From NCBI GenBank assembly GCA_027886175.1, contig JAJNNQ010000013.1:4607501-4671500 (forward strand): 64,000 nucleotides of DNA, read 5' to 3'. The translations under genes and the position numbers were made by a program. The notes under the pieces were generated by a model that saw only the letters and a program-made list of their open reading frames with translations, had not been told where the DNA came from and did not search any database. The stretch is from Phylloscopus collybita. Its lineage: Eukaryota; Chordata; Aves; Passeriformes; Phylloscopidae. Below are positions 48,301 through 60,740 of the stretch, one piece after another. Within the stretch, counting starts at the first letter, position 1. The number at the start of each line of letters is the position of its first letter.

Positions 48301-51300
48301 TGCTCTATACAAAGGTAGCAGAACTGGGTCCTTGGTATTTTATCTATCTGATCATGAGATGACTTTAATCCTGTACTGATCAGGACAAAAGATTGAAATA
48401 ATTCTAGGGAAATTGACTGCATTTGTACAAATACTTTTCTTTGTTTTATCTGGCTGCAGGAGTTGAACTGTGTCGGTTGTACAATGATACACTTGGTAGA
48501 TTTTGCAGAGGTAAAATATTTCTGAAATAATTGAAGGTGAGATGTAAAGAAAATAAATAATCAGAAAGCCACGTTTTTTAAACATTCTATTTGTCCAAAG
48601 CCCTTCACTTTCTGCAGTACTGGTCCATTACTTCAAAAATGGAATAACAACAAAAAGTCTCAGGTTATTAAGTCCTCTGAAATAACCATAACCAATCATA
48701 GGTTTCATTACTTTTAGTATCTTCTGTGATTAATATTCGTTTATACATGGAATAAATAAACCTAGTCTGAATATATGTATATTATCTTTGTACTTTGCCT
48801 GGATGGTTGAAAGAGCTGTTCTTTTGGCAGGAGCTTCAATCCTGTACTGTGTCCTGGGCAGTACTCTCTCGTAGTTCAAGTTTAGACAGATTGCCATAAA
48901 AATTCCACCTATTTCTTCAATGCAGTTATATGTGATAACATACAAGCACTCAGATGCTTGGTATCCACCTTTTGCATAATACTCCACTAATTCATCCAGC
49001 AATTAGGAGTTTTGTGCTTTCTTCAAGCAAGGAATGCTTGAACCTGTGTCTGTCACATTAGCCAAGTGTTCAGGCCGTGAGGTATTCTGGTTAACTTGTT
49101 CTCCACCCTTTCTCTTGAATTGCATCCAAAACCTCTACCTTCCTTGGGCCAGAAGGAGTGTAGCCAAGAAGAAACCTGACTCTTGCTTCAGGTTCAGACA
49201 TTTGGTTAGAAAAGGAAGAAAACTAGGGATGCCAGACACTCCTCCCTAACATGTATGCATATTATATAATTGTTAAAAGCACCTTGGGAGCAGAGTAAAG
49301 AAACATGATGTCTATTATTATTAAACAAGCTGCTGAGAAGATGGCTAAATATGTACTGTCTTTTTCTGCTTGTAGTAGCCCTGAGAATACAGATTCAACA
49401 AATCTCCATCTGTGTTTTTTCAAGCCTATGGGTAAAATTGTTGCGGCGTTCATTGCTCTCCTTGTTCTTTTTGAATTAGCACTTGATTCCTGTTTAAGGG
49501 CTTTTGAACATCTTTCCATGCACTTCCTTGTGAGGCAGACCATCACCTTGCAGCTATGGCACTGTTCTACAGCAGTTCTCTTGAGCTTTTTATTAAGGAA
49601 ATGCAGGAACACTCATGTTTTATCCTGACAACACCAAATATGATGGAATGCCAAAAGTTAAAATAAGAGGTAGGAGAAACAAGTGTGTAAGAATTTTGTA
49701 GTTATCAGAGTGCTCCCAGGTATTCACTGGAATAGAAGTGCTGCATACTGTTCAAACAAGAAATTAAATATATAATCTTTACACTGAAAGACATTCTAAA
49801 TAAACAAGAAAGATTAAAAATTAATTAAGAAACCAAGGTACAGAAGATGACCTGCCTCAGATAAAAAAAAAACAAACCCAAACCAGAAATAGAGTCAGCA
49901 AGGCACTCCCACACTTCTGGCACCCAGCTCGTGCTCAGCATGACATGCATATCATATTTCTGCACCTGGATATATCTTCTGTTTGAGATACTAAAATTCC
50001 TGAAAGCTCTGCTTAGACAAAGTCCATCCTTCCATGCAGTTAGGCAGACTATTAATGTTGTGCCTTGAGAACACTGCTTCATAACCTTCCTGGTCCCATT
50101 GATGTGTCTTTTCCAATGAAAAACACAAGCACTATTAAACATAAAAAGAAGTTAGAGAGTTTAAACACAAAAATTAATGAAAATTTCTGTTCACGGGAGA
50201 ATTTTGAGTGGCTGGCGGTAAACAAAACTGGTGGTTTCAATTTCTGACATCTTTAGATCTTTAGAATGGACTTTCATAGGGATTACATCTATATATTTAG
50301 AATATAGACTATATATATACATACATATATAGATGTGTATATATTATATGGATGTGTATTTACACATTGACACATTCTGTTCTTCATAACTGAACAATAT
50401 TCCCACTGAATAGCTTAGAACTTGGCTCTGTTTGAGAATAACATTCTGTATGGAAGAAGTTAAATCCTGTCTGAAGTACAGAAAGTCTTGGACCTCCTTC
50501 AGCTTTACTGTATAAGCAATTAATAATTCAAGATTCAGAAAATAGAAACAAAGAAGAGGAAGCTCACCAAACATGGCTTTTCTTGAGAAACACAGAGGAA
50601 AAAATCTCCCTAATGTATTCCTAACATTGAAAGATGATGGAAATTATTGACCTTTCAGTGGTCAGGATTGTGGTTAGACTATATTGTATATGATATGATC
50701 TCTTAGTGGGACATCTTTTTAAGGGTCAACTGCTCAAAGGAAAGGTTAATGTTTGCTGTCATGTACAAAAGAGCCCTGCAAAACTTCAGCCAACTGGAAA
50801 CCCTTGTCAGTTGGAAGTTTAATTAGATTAATTTGGCTTAATTATGTATAGTACTTAATAGCAATTAAGTGGAGGCTAACTAATATGCTTTAAATCCATA
50901 TTCTCAAAATTATTCTCAGCCTAAAGTGTTCTATGCTATATGTATATTTGAGTATTCTCAGTTTCCATGGAATATATTAATATTGCTGCAGTTTCTGTAG
51001 AATATATTCATATTACTACATTATACCAAAACTTGTCTTCTCTAGCATGTGAAATATGATGTATCAACAGTTTATTTCAGGTTTTGAACCAAAATGAATC
51101 ATTGCTATAGCAGTTGTTACATCACAGCTCATTTGACATACTCTGATTCAAAACAATTGTGGATGAGGTTTTAAACAATTTTGTCACCTGTGTAGTAGGA
51201 GCAGGGGAGGACATACTCCTGAAAACTTGAAAATTAGAGCCTTCCTGCTGACACATGGTTTGGAACTGAATCCTGGAATGACAAGATTTTTCTGTACTAG

Positions 51301-54300
51301 TCTCAAAATGCGCTGAGAAAAAAAAATCAGATGTAAAGAGAGACTCAAAGGCAATTAAAGCATATAATTAACTTTTCTAAGCTGCTCATTACAGCTATGT
51401 GACAGTACAGTTCTTCTCAATTCCACAGTACATGTAGGAGCTTTTTCTAGATGATTGCTACATATAGATCATGACTTTGAAGCAACTGAGTGCAACAAAT
51501 GTATTGCAACCTTTTGACATGCTCTTTATTTTGCTCTGCACCTTTGACTGGTGTCAGTTTTCTCTCTCTCTGGACGAGGCTTAGATAGAACTTCCTGGAA
51601 AAACTTCTCCATTTTGCCAAATGATAGTTTAGGACCAGAATCTTTGCTAACACATGAATAAACTAACTAGCTGCTTTATCAAACTAGTGAGGGGATTTGG
51701 ACCATAACAAGAAATACAGTGCTGTGCTCCTGTCAGAAGCTTTTGCACTTTTTGTCTTCACTTTTCCCATGGTTCTTAAATCTAAGTTTTATTGGTAGAA
51801 ACCTGTCATTACCAACTTTAAATTTACAGAGGCCACTATTCACAAAATAAGCTCTGCTGCCTGTGTGGGGACAGACAACATTTGACAGAGCTTTCTGTCA
51901 AGCATTTACAAGGATTTTGGCACAAGTGAGGGTGATGAGGCTCTAACTTGTACTTCTGAGATGTACTTAAGGCCATCAAGGAGTTCAAGGACAGTGTAAG
52001 ACAAAACAAGACTTTGCAGTTTCCACACAGTTGAGGGGTATTCGTTCAATCCAAGCACTGTCAAAACCTCACATCTTCAACTATTTTTCTTTCTATAATA
52101 TATTCGATTGACTAAATTAAAGTGAGAAGGCTTTTTCCATTTTCTTTTATTTCCATTTAAAATTAAATTAAAGTTTACTTGTTCTCTGGAAAAATGCATG
52201 ATAATACAAATAAAATGCAGCAGAATGGAGTGCAAGAAGTGAAAGTGTCAAGCTCTCATGAGTAGATGAAAATCCTTGTTTTCTGTGCTTTCAAGTTCTT
52301 ATTTGGTTGATTCATTCCTGTTCCTTGAAAAAATTTCTTACAACATGCCTATGAAACAGATCAATGCATTCAGGTCACAGGAAAGAACAGAAAGAAAAAG
52401 ATTGAATGTGATTTGCTGACTGAAAGAGCTATTTCCCTACCACCCCTCCCTAGATATCTTACCTTCAGCCCATCCTAATTAAATTAGGAGTAGTACAAGA
52501 AATGTCCCAAGTTACTGCAATTGCTGCAGCAAAAGGGGAGGAAGATGATAGAAAAGTACCCCTGACCTGTGTGGGACTGCTCCAAAATAACTCAATTACA
52601 TGTTATAAAAATAACTGTTACCTATACTACTCTGTAGTGGTGATAGCTATGTGGGAATAGATGCCATCATTTATAAAGTGCCTTTGACCTATTCACCTGG
52701 ACCCAGATCAGTAATCCATCTGGCCTGGGACAATTTCTAACACTCCCAATCTGTCAACAGTTCCAAACAGCTGCCATTTCCAAAATAAAGCCAGCCTTTC
52801 AGACAAATGTCATCTCCTTTCCCTCAAGATGTGGCATTATTCTTCTGTTTGCTCCTCCTCTCATAAATTTCACTCATGTCATAGGGGATCTGTAACTGGT
52901 CCTTGAAAAGGTGACTGTAGAAGTGGCAGATCCAGTAGCTGATAAAACATCTTAACCTGAAATGATAAAAGTTTATTCACACTCATGCTCTGGGACTTGT
53001 GATTCTAAAGAAATATGGGCTTCATTTCTGCTTGAAAAAAATAGAGGGAAACATTATACTAAAAAGGGCAAAAGGGCACGTAAAATCTACTTATGACTTT
53101 TTTTTTACTGGATATTTTTGTTTTCGTCTTTATGACAATTCTGTGGGATGACATTCTATCTTTGTTATAACACTGCAGTGGAAATGAAATTAGATTTATA
53201 TGTGAGCAGTGATGATAAGGGACTGTTTGAATGAGGAAGGGACAAGACACCCCATTGATTCCATTTGCTATAAATTCCCACCCACAAAATTCCCATAATT
53301 TTTAACACAGCCAGCAGTCTTTGGGATTCACCTGTTTGTAAACCAAGATCATCCACAGGTGTGGTGTAAAAGGAGACTGTGTGAAGATGGACTTCCTCCA
53401 CAGAGCAGATTTAGATGTATGAAACACTGCTTCCATCTGGTTGAGTTCCTCCAGTGCATTTACCTTGAAGTGGGAGAGAGCTCTTGCAACTTTTAAAATG
53501 CTATAATTAGCTTTAGTACAGCTCTCTGTTGCCACTGCCAAACTGTTTTTCCATAGGGAACTAGTGAGTTCAAATCCTTTTGTGTCATGGTCCCCTGTGC
53601 AGCTCAGGTGTGTGTCACAATGTCCACAACAATGGTGGGCATCTTGTGTTTTTATATCTGCCCATAACAAGCAGTAACAGAGGATAAATATATGTACATT
53701 TAGTGGAGGAGCTTAAATTCCTATAAATACTCAACAGCAAAAATAAAAAAAAAAAAATTAGATTTTTTTCACTAAGCACATTATTCAGCATTTTCAACTT
53801 GAGGTAAACCTGTTAACCAGTTGCAGAGAGACAAAGTAGCACTACTAAGAAAAGTGTTTAAGATATGACAAAAAAGTATTAAAAATTATTTTCTCTGCAT
53901 TTCGGAGGAACATTGTGCTAGCAACTAAGTGATGGTTGGAAGTGTGGTTTTACTTGTATTTATTTTTCTGTCACTTGAATCATAATGAGTTCCCAATTAG
54001 TGCCAGGGATATTTTTATGTAACAAAAGAAACACAGCTAGTTATAAAGGCAAATGCAAAAATAACATATTAACTACCATGATCTTAATCAGGTGTGTTTA
54101 AATAGTGGATTTTGCATCTGTGCCTCACAAGGCATCCTACACAGAACTCTTGTTGGAACCAATTCTACCTACTTCTCCAATTAATTCAGAAGAATCTGCA
54201 AGTTCTCAGCACTGCTGGGCCTGTTTAATGAGAGCATCAGCCTACAGCCTTTGGGAGTGGAAAAAAAAATTAAAAGGGAATTATATAGAACTGGTCTGTC

Positions 54301-57300
54301 TGTACAGAATCATATAGATTTATGATGCAAATCAATAACATTGATGATAAAGACCCTGTAGCACTCGATGGAAAATACAGAATTTTTGAACAATCCTATA
54401 GAATTTAACAGATAAGGCTGTGTTTGGTGGACAGCATGCAAAAACCTTTGAAAAGAAACTATGCAAAACATCTTTTATGTCAAGTCCACAAATATTTTAT
54501 ACTATTTTGATGGGGACTGTATTAGTATAAATAGGACAGTTTAATTAATTTTATCAGGTGTTTTCATGCCCAGGAGATACTATCTTGTGTCTTTTTTTAA
54601 AATAAACTTTCCACTGAAGCAAACAACAAAGACTTCAAGACTTCCTGGGAAACAATCTTTTCTCTTAAAGTGAAATTGATGATATCACTTACTCCCCATC
54701 AAGTCTTTTTTAACTTGCAAAGTTGTTTAATAGAGCTGTTTAGAAAACCCACTCCATACAATGCAGTTATTTTATAAGTATGCATCCTATCTCACTGTAT
54801 TCATCTAACTAGCTGTGGATAAGAAAACATGGGGGTGTTTTATAATTTCTCTGAGCACTAGTGAGTGGAGTTTTTCCATTACAAATCCTATTTTACTGTA
54901 TTAAAAACAAGAATTCATTATCAGTCAGATACTTTAGTCCTGAGATGTCCCAGTTTCAGAAAGGTTTTTATTTATTCTTAAAGCTTTGGCAACTGGATAA
55001 TCTGTCACTGTCTGGGAAATACATTAATTTATATGGAAGAGTGAAACCAGAAATAGTGAAAGTTTGTTACTGATTCTTTATACAACTGCTATGACAAAAT
55101 GAAACCTTTTGATAGAGTCCTTTGATGTTAAATTTGATACTGTATCAGCCAAAGGAGAAACAGGCAAATTCCTTTTGGCTAAAGTATCCCAGGGCTTCAA
55201 AAAGATGGAAGCTAATACTGTTGCTTATATGATTTGATAAAGTGGGTAGGAGTTGTTTTTTTCAAGCAACTTCACCAAAATTTCAGGAGCAGTGATGGTT
55301 GTTCACAATTTGAAAAGAGACTTTTGTCCAAGTGTTCAATGAAATATACCAATATGTGACTGAATTTTGAGAATTCAATGGCACCCAAGAATACTCCTGA
55401 TACTTTATCTACTTTTAACTACAGAGCTGAGACTATGGGGGTTCCTAAGGAACTGGCCACTGGAATTTCTAATATGTAACAACCCTACATTCCCCTCACC
55501 CCCCAAAAAAAGAAGGGTGTAAAGTGAGTTAACAGTAAGGTATGGCAGCAGTAGCCCAAATGGTCAGAAGGATTAGGGTCAAAATGGAAATGACTCCACC
55601 TTGGAAGCTTCTTAGGTGACAAGAATAAAGAGCTGAAAAAACAGTAATCTGACACAATTTTTACACCTCTCTAAAAATATAAGCACAGTCACTGTGGATT
55701 CATGGTAAAAACTTCATCATACCACAAAACCAAGACCGCCTACCTGGCCACCCATTTTAACCTCTGAATAGAACTGGTGTATGATTGATAGACACTAACT
55801 ATGGAAATATTTCACAGGGGGCAGAAAAGTAAGGTTTTCCATGGGGCTTATTGTTTTCACGGAGTATATTGGCTCCGTAAATAGTTCTGGTTAAAGTGAA
55901 CACAGAGGATGCTCTGCAGCTCTTTATCCCTGTGCTGGACGGAACTGGGAGGCTGCTGGCTGGGCTCACAGGGCTCCCACTCATGCCACAAACAAGAAAA
56001 CCTCAAGATGCACAGTTCCCAGGTAAGAAAAGCCTTTCCAAGGGGAATGGCAGCTCGTTGAGCTCCCCAATCACACTTCAGCCTCTGGAGTTGAGATTGG
56101 AACACAGTTTGGACAAAGGCAGTTTGGGTTTTGGTGATGTTAAGAGGATGCCAGCACCTTGGAAGTGAGCAAACCCAAATCTGCAGTCAGCCAGAAGCCA
56201 CTATCTGGAAGATTTTGACACGGGCCCCCTTTTACTTGAAGCATGAATAGGATTATGAAAAGGACATGTTAATGTTTGCTAACCACAACAGAACTGCCCC
56301 GTTTGACACCACACAAAGTGACAATACTGTAAAAACTTTTGGGGTCTTTATGGAAAATAATGGAAAAGAGGTCCTTCTTTTAATTCTGTTCTATGATTAG
56401 TTACTGCTTCATACCTCTTTTTTTTTTTTTTTTTCACATCCTCTGGAGACACCTCGACACCCACTCACAATTCTCTGCAGTTTGTAAACCACAGTTTATT
56501 TTCTGTTAGCACAGCAGTACCTCAGTGCTGTGTGAGAACTCAAGGCTTTATGCATTGGTGGTGCAAACAGAAAGCCTATTTAGAATTTACCACGGCTCAC
56601 ATTGTCTCATCTTTTTCTCCCTAGAGTTAGATCTACCCAAGCATCTGTAATTCTGCCCTGCTAAATAAAAGCGCCTGACTTTTAGAATGAAAGCAGCTCT
56701 TGTAGACTCTGTGTTTGCAACATGTCATATGGTACAGCTTGGTCAGGATATTTTTGAAGTTAAATAGTGTTTAGAGAAGTTCCAAAACAAAAATCAATCC
56801 AAGAAAAAAATTCCAAATAGAAGATTTCTGGTTTGCAAAATGATGAAATGTTGTCAGCCCTGCTTCTTTTTGAGTAAGGCTGATCTATAAAAAAATGGCT
56901 TTGTCTGTACAGCTCTAACAAATGGGATTGATTTAATTTTCTTTTTCAGATGAAATAATTACTTTTGTACAGACATGGAGGTATGGTGTTGCCTTATTTA
57001 AAGAACAATCAGTCCAGTTTGGGAAGGATAAATGTTTGTATGGTAACTCATAGGTGCACAAGGGCTCAGACCCCAAACCCCTTGTCCATGGAGGAAAATT
57101 CCCTGAGCACCAGATTACACGTTGAAATACCTCTAGTTCCAAGCAGGCTACTTGAACATGTAACTACAACCTTTTTCCAGGTGTGCCACATGTCAGCACA
57201 GGCTTTAGAGAGCCAAAAATCTGCAGAGAGAGTACTTTGATATTTCTACTCCTCAAGTACAACACCAAGTTAAACTAAAACGAACATCCTAGTTTAGCAT

Positions 57301-58010
57301 GTTTAATCTGCTTGGGAATGTGTTATTCCCTGAAAGCAGATGTTCAGCCTCCTGATTAACCTCTTGTATAAGTATAGGACAAAATATTTGTGTCCAAATT
57401 CCCCAGTCAGACCACAGCTCACACAGACTTCTCGTCTCTCCTCTGGTGGGGATCTTGGGAGTTTCCATTTGTCTGAGGAAAGGTTGTTTATCATGCATGT
57501 GACTCTGCTTCTGCTTCACCTGAGTCTCATGACTCTTTTTAGGCTGTAATCATCAAGGTCTCATTTTTCCTTAAAATGGGAAAGCAAATTTGTAGATGCC
57601 ATGATTGTAGAAAAAATTTGAAAGTGTGCTATTCTGCCCTAAAATGCAGAATCCAGAAGTCAAATAAAGTATTTTCCTCCTCTTTTTTTTGTTTCAGGTT
57701 CTTACCTTTTTCAGTCAGTTTCATCCTTGGTATTGTTTTATTCTGCAGAGAAAGTGGAGGCATGGAAATGAACTCACATTTTTAGTAATCTATTTTTTGT
57801 ACTTTGGGGCTGACATCAAGCTTTTGCTCCTTTTTTGACTATAAGGATTATGCTGACCTCATTATAACTGAATTGGCAACTAGTCTCCAATCAGCACCAG
57901 ATACCAACTCCTTCACAAAAGTAATTTAAGATCCACTTGCCGTGATCTCTCTGAACCAAAGAGAGATCCAAGGGAACCCTTTTCCTGGTAGTGCTTATGG
58001 CAGTCTTAAC
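45307..58010. other. long unique AT-rich stretch, no gene recognised
   Basis: No coding exon, RNA gene or transposon is recognised over 12.7 kb. Small features are listed separately. Two neighbouring minus-strand open frames (48730-49002 and 49262-49612) read like protein but match no family I know. A GC-richer patch at 55890-56170 holds a strong consensus donor-like CAGGTAAGA at 56020-56028, without a convincing acceptor. A 17-T run lies at 56418-56434. A perfect 9-bp hairpin (GATCTCTCT, loop, AGAGAGATC) lies at 57944-57968. Confidence 0.45.
50285..50358. repeat. AT-rich palindromic repeat
   Basis: ACATCTATATAT at 50285-50296 pairs perfectly with ATATATAGATGT at 50325-50336 across a 28-base AT-rich loop. 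It is followed by more TATA and TGTATA words to 50358. It can form a cruciform or hairpin and is probably variable in length. Confidence 0.85.
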
Positions 58011-58093
58011 AAAAAAGGTTGGGATAAGACCCTAAGAAGAGACACAGACTGAAAAAAAGGTTGGGGTAAGATCCTAAGAGGAGTCACAGCCTG
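58011..58093 (+). repeat. tandem duplication, two units of 41-42 bp
   Basis: Two adjacent copies (58011-58051 and 58052-58093) share AAAAAAGGTTGGG.TAAG, then AT or AC, then CCTAAGA.GAG.CACAG.CTG, with about six substitutions and one extra A. It is a local tandem duplication of moderate age with no coding content. Confidence 0.85.
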
Positions 58094-59461
58094 ACTGACA
58101 GTGTGGGCAACACTCAGGGGATCAGAGGAATTTACAGTGCATGTAGGAAACCAACCATTTGCCTCTCAGTATTTTGAGAGGGGTGCAGAAGGCTTCCTTT
58201 TTCCCCCTTATAAGTGTCCTGCAGCCTGAAGGTAAGGGTTCAATGCTGGACAACCAAGACATTTCTTGTTTAATTGTTAGTTCCTTGCTGGTATAATTTT
58301 AGATGTGAGTAATTGTTTTTTCCCCCCTCTTTTATTTTTTTTTTTTTTTTCTTTCTTGCATCAGTGGAAACAAAATACCAGAAGTATGGGAATATTGGAG
58401 CAAGTGGAAAGAGTGAAAACAACTGTTTTCCTGGAATATAATATTATGCCATGGGGGTCAGAAACAGATGAAGCTAAACAATGACAGACGAGAGTGCCTT
58501 TAAACATTTTTTCTTGTTCCATTTTGAGCCATGAAATATTCAAAGCTACTAATTTTACCATAAAAATAATTATTTTTCTTATGAACAGCTAGATTAAGAT
58601 TTAACCTACTGATGCACATCTGGTTTCTTTGTACACTTTACGGGTTTTTTTTTAACTTTTGTGCTGTCAGTATATTCAGTGCCCATTTTAGTATGGTTCA
58701 TGTTGCTCAAGAGTGGTTGCAAAAGACTTTGTGTTTTGTAGAAACACAAAGAAATGTCTGCTTGTAGCTGTCAGGAGCAGGGTGAAGAACTGAGAAGGGA
58801 GCTTGCTGATCTGTATTTAACCATACTAATTTGAAAAACACGTTGCAAGAAAGTGCAATTTACACAATTTACTAAGAACAAGAAATTCTACAATTAAAAA
58901 GCCTTCAAATAAAAGAAGTCCTTCTTAGAGAATCCACCAGAAATTTTCATTTGAGCTCACCCAAGAAAAAATTACTTTAAAATTATTGAAAATACCAGAT
59001 CCTTGAATTTCAAGTTCAAGATATTTCTTTAGCAAAGGGCTTTTCTTTTTTCCATTTTTTAAGTCACAGATTTGTTTACTGAAGAGAAGAAGTCCTTAAG
59101 AGTTCCACAAAGAAGTTACATTTTTTGAATGGAGGAAAAAGGCATGAATATGTCTGAAATGCAGATCCACTAGTTTAGCTTTGTATGAAGTGTTAGCTTT
59201 AAGAATAGCTTCTGATTAATTGCAAGGACTGATAAAATAAGTAGGCCTTCTCACATTTTTCAAGTTAAATATATGATCAAGTGTTCTGCTGGACCTGGCA
59301 GGCTGTACTCCCCAGCAGATACAGAAAAGCATTTTCAACTTTTTTTTTTCCCTTAGAATAAATGTAAAACATTGTGAACTGAAGCATTTCAGAAATCCAT
59401 TTATGTTTTATCTTATTGTTAATGCAAAACTCTTGAATATTGACCAGATAAAAGGTTTGGT

Positions 59462-59520
<59 letters not shown>

Positions 59521-60690
59521 TTATTGTTTTTTGGTTGGGTTTTGTTGTTGTTGTTGTTGTTTTGTTTTGTTTTTTGAGTGAGGAGGATGGAGGAAACAGT
59601 TTTTCATTCAGAAATCTTCATTTGTAATTCTCACATTCAAAAATGCAGTACTTGAAGATTTAGCGCTTTGGATGACAGGAACTTTTTTGTCTAACTTTGT
59701 CAGACATGAAACAAAATTTTCCAGACTGTTTGATTCCTGCAATTGTTTAGGCAACCCAAAATGGCTTTCATGCTTCAATTTTACAGAGCAGTCAGGAAAT
59801 TTGTTGTTTTCCTTTGTCCAACATTTTTCTGTATCTGGAAAGTCTGCTTTTCAATATTTTAATAATTTAACACCGTTAAATAGCATCAAGTTCTTAATTC
59901 TTGGATCATTTTCAGGTAGTTCAAACCTTGAGGTCAAACAGTTTTTCACTCTTACAAGTAAACTTCAGTTGAGTCACCCTCTCCAACTTCAGTATATCAT
60001 TGAAATAAACATTGCACAAAAGCATTACATTTTAAGTGTGCTACCACTCTACCAGTACAGTGAAGACAATTGGTGCTGCTCTGAACTGCAGAGTAGTAAC
60101 CAAATTTAACATTAACAACTTTTTTTCCCTCAAAACAGGAGCCCATGAGCAAGAATAATGAATTTACATTATTCTTTTTACAGACAATGTTTTTTTTCCT
60201 TTCAGGCTGTTTGCACCTGGCAAGTTACCCCAGTTGCCAGCCCATGAAAGCCACAGTCATGCTATGACAGAGCAGGTGTTTTATTTTGGCTGAGAGGAGC
60301 AGATTTCCAGCTGGACAACAGCCTCTAGCCCTTTACATATACTGCAAGATGTCACAAAACAATGTAGAAAACAAAAAAAAAGAAGAAGTTACCTAAACTT
60401 TGTCTTGGTACCCACAAATTACAGCAGCTCCTTTGGTTGGCTGTAGTACTCTATGGACTGAGACAAGAATACATGAGGTAACTCCCCTCATATTTTTGAG
60501 ACCTGAGGGGTCTGTGGTCCCCATATGAATAAGAAATTACCCAGGCTGAAAATGGTTCATGCAAAAATACTGTCACACGTGCTGTCACACAGCAGCATCT
60601 TTGCTGGTCATCCTGTGTGTAACAACAAAGGCACCACCAGACCCCCTAACCTGAAATCCAGTGATTTTTATGTTCTGCTTTATACAAATC
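58094..60690. other. unique AT-rich sequence, no gene recognised
   Basis: No gene is recognised. A 16-T run lies at 58335-58350. The plus-strand open frame of 145 codons at 59672-60109 has no domain, repeats or signal peptide I recognise and is within the length chance allows in 64 kb. A near-tandem CTGTCACAC word occurs twice at 60570-60590. Confidence 0.5.
59464..59577 (+). repeat. 56-base poly(T) and adjoining (GTT)n tract
   Basis: An uninterrupted run of 56 T (59464-59519) is followed by T/G-rich sequence with about six GTT units (59541-59560) and GTTTTGTTTTG. As the reverse complement it is poly(A) with an AAC-rich leader. No SINE or LINE body lies next to it on the minus-strand upstream side. 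Confidence 0.95.
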
Positions 60691-60740
60691 AGCCACTCTA
60701 GAAATCTTTTTAGAGCCACTCTAGAAATCTTTCTAGAGCC
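60691..60740 (+). repeat. tandem duplication, 23-bp unit twice
   Basis: AGCCACTCTAGAAATCTTTT... at 60691-60713 is followed directly by the same 23-bp unit at 60714-60736 with a single T-to-C change, then a third partial AGCC. Inside each unit CTAGAAATCTTTxTAG is partly palindromic. Confidence 0.95.

Noticed and set aside
55896..56028. Possible exon ending in CAGGTAAGA
   Set aside because: The donor-like site is strong, but no polypyrimidine tract and acceptor precede the open frame and the peptide is not recognised. Such donors occur by chance.
59672..60109. 145-codon plus-strand open frame
   Set aside because: A rough stop-frequency estimate gives one or two such frames by chance over six frames of 64 kb of this composition; no domain, signal peptide or repeat was seen.
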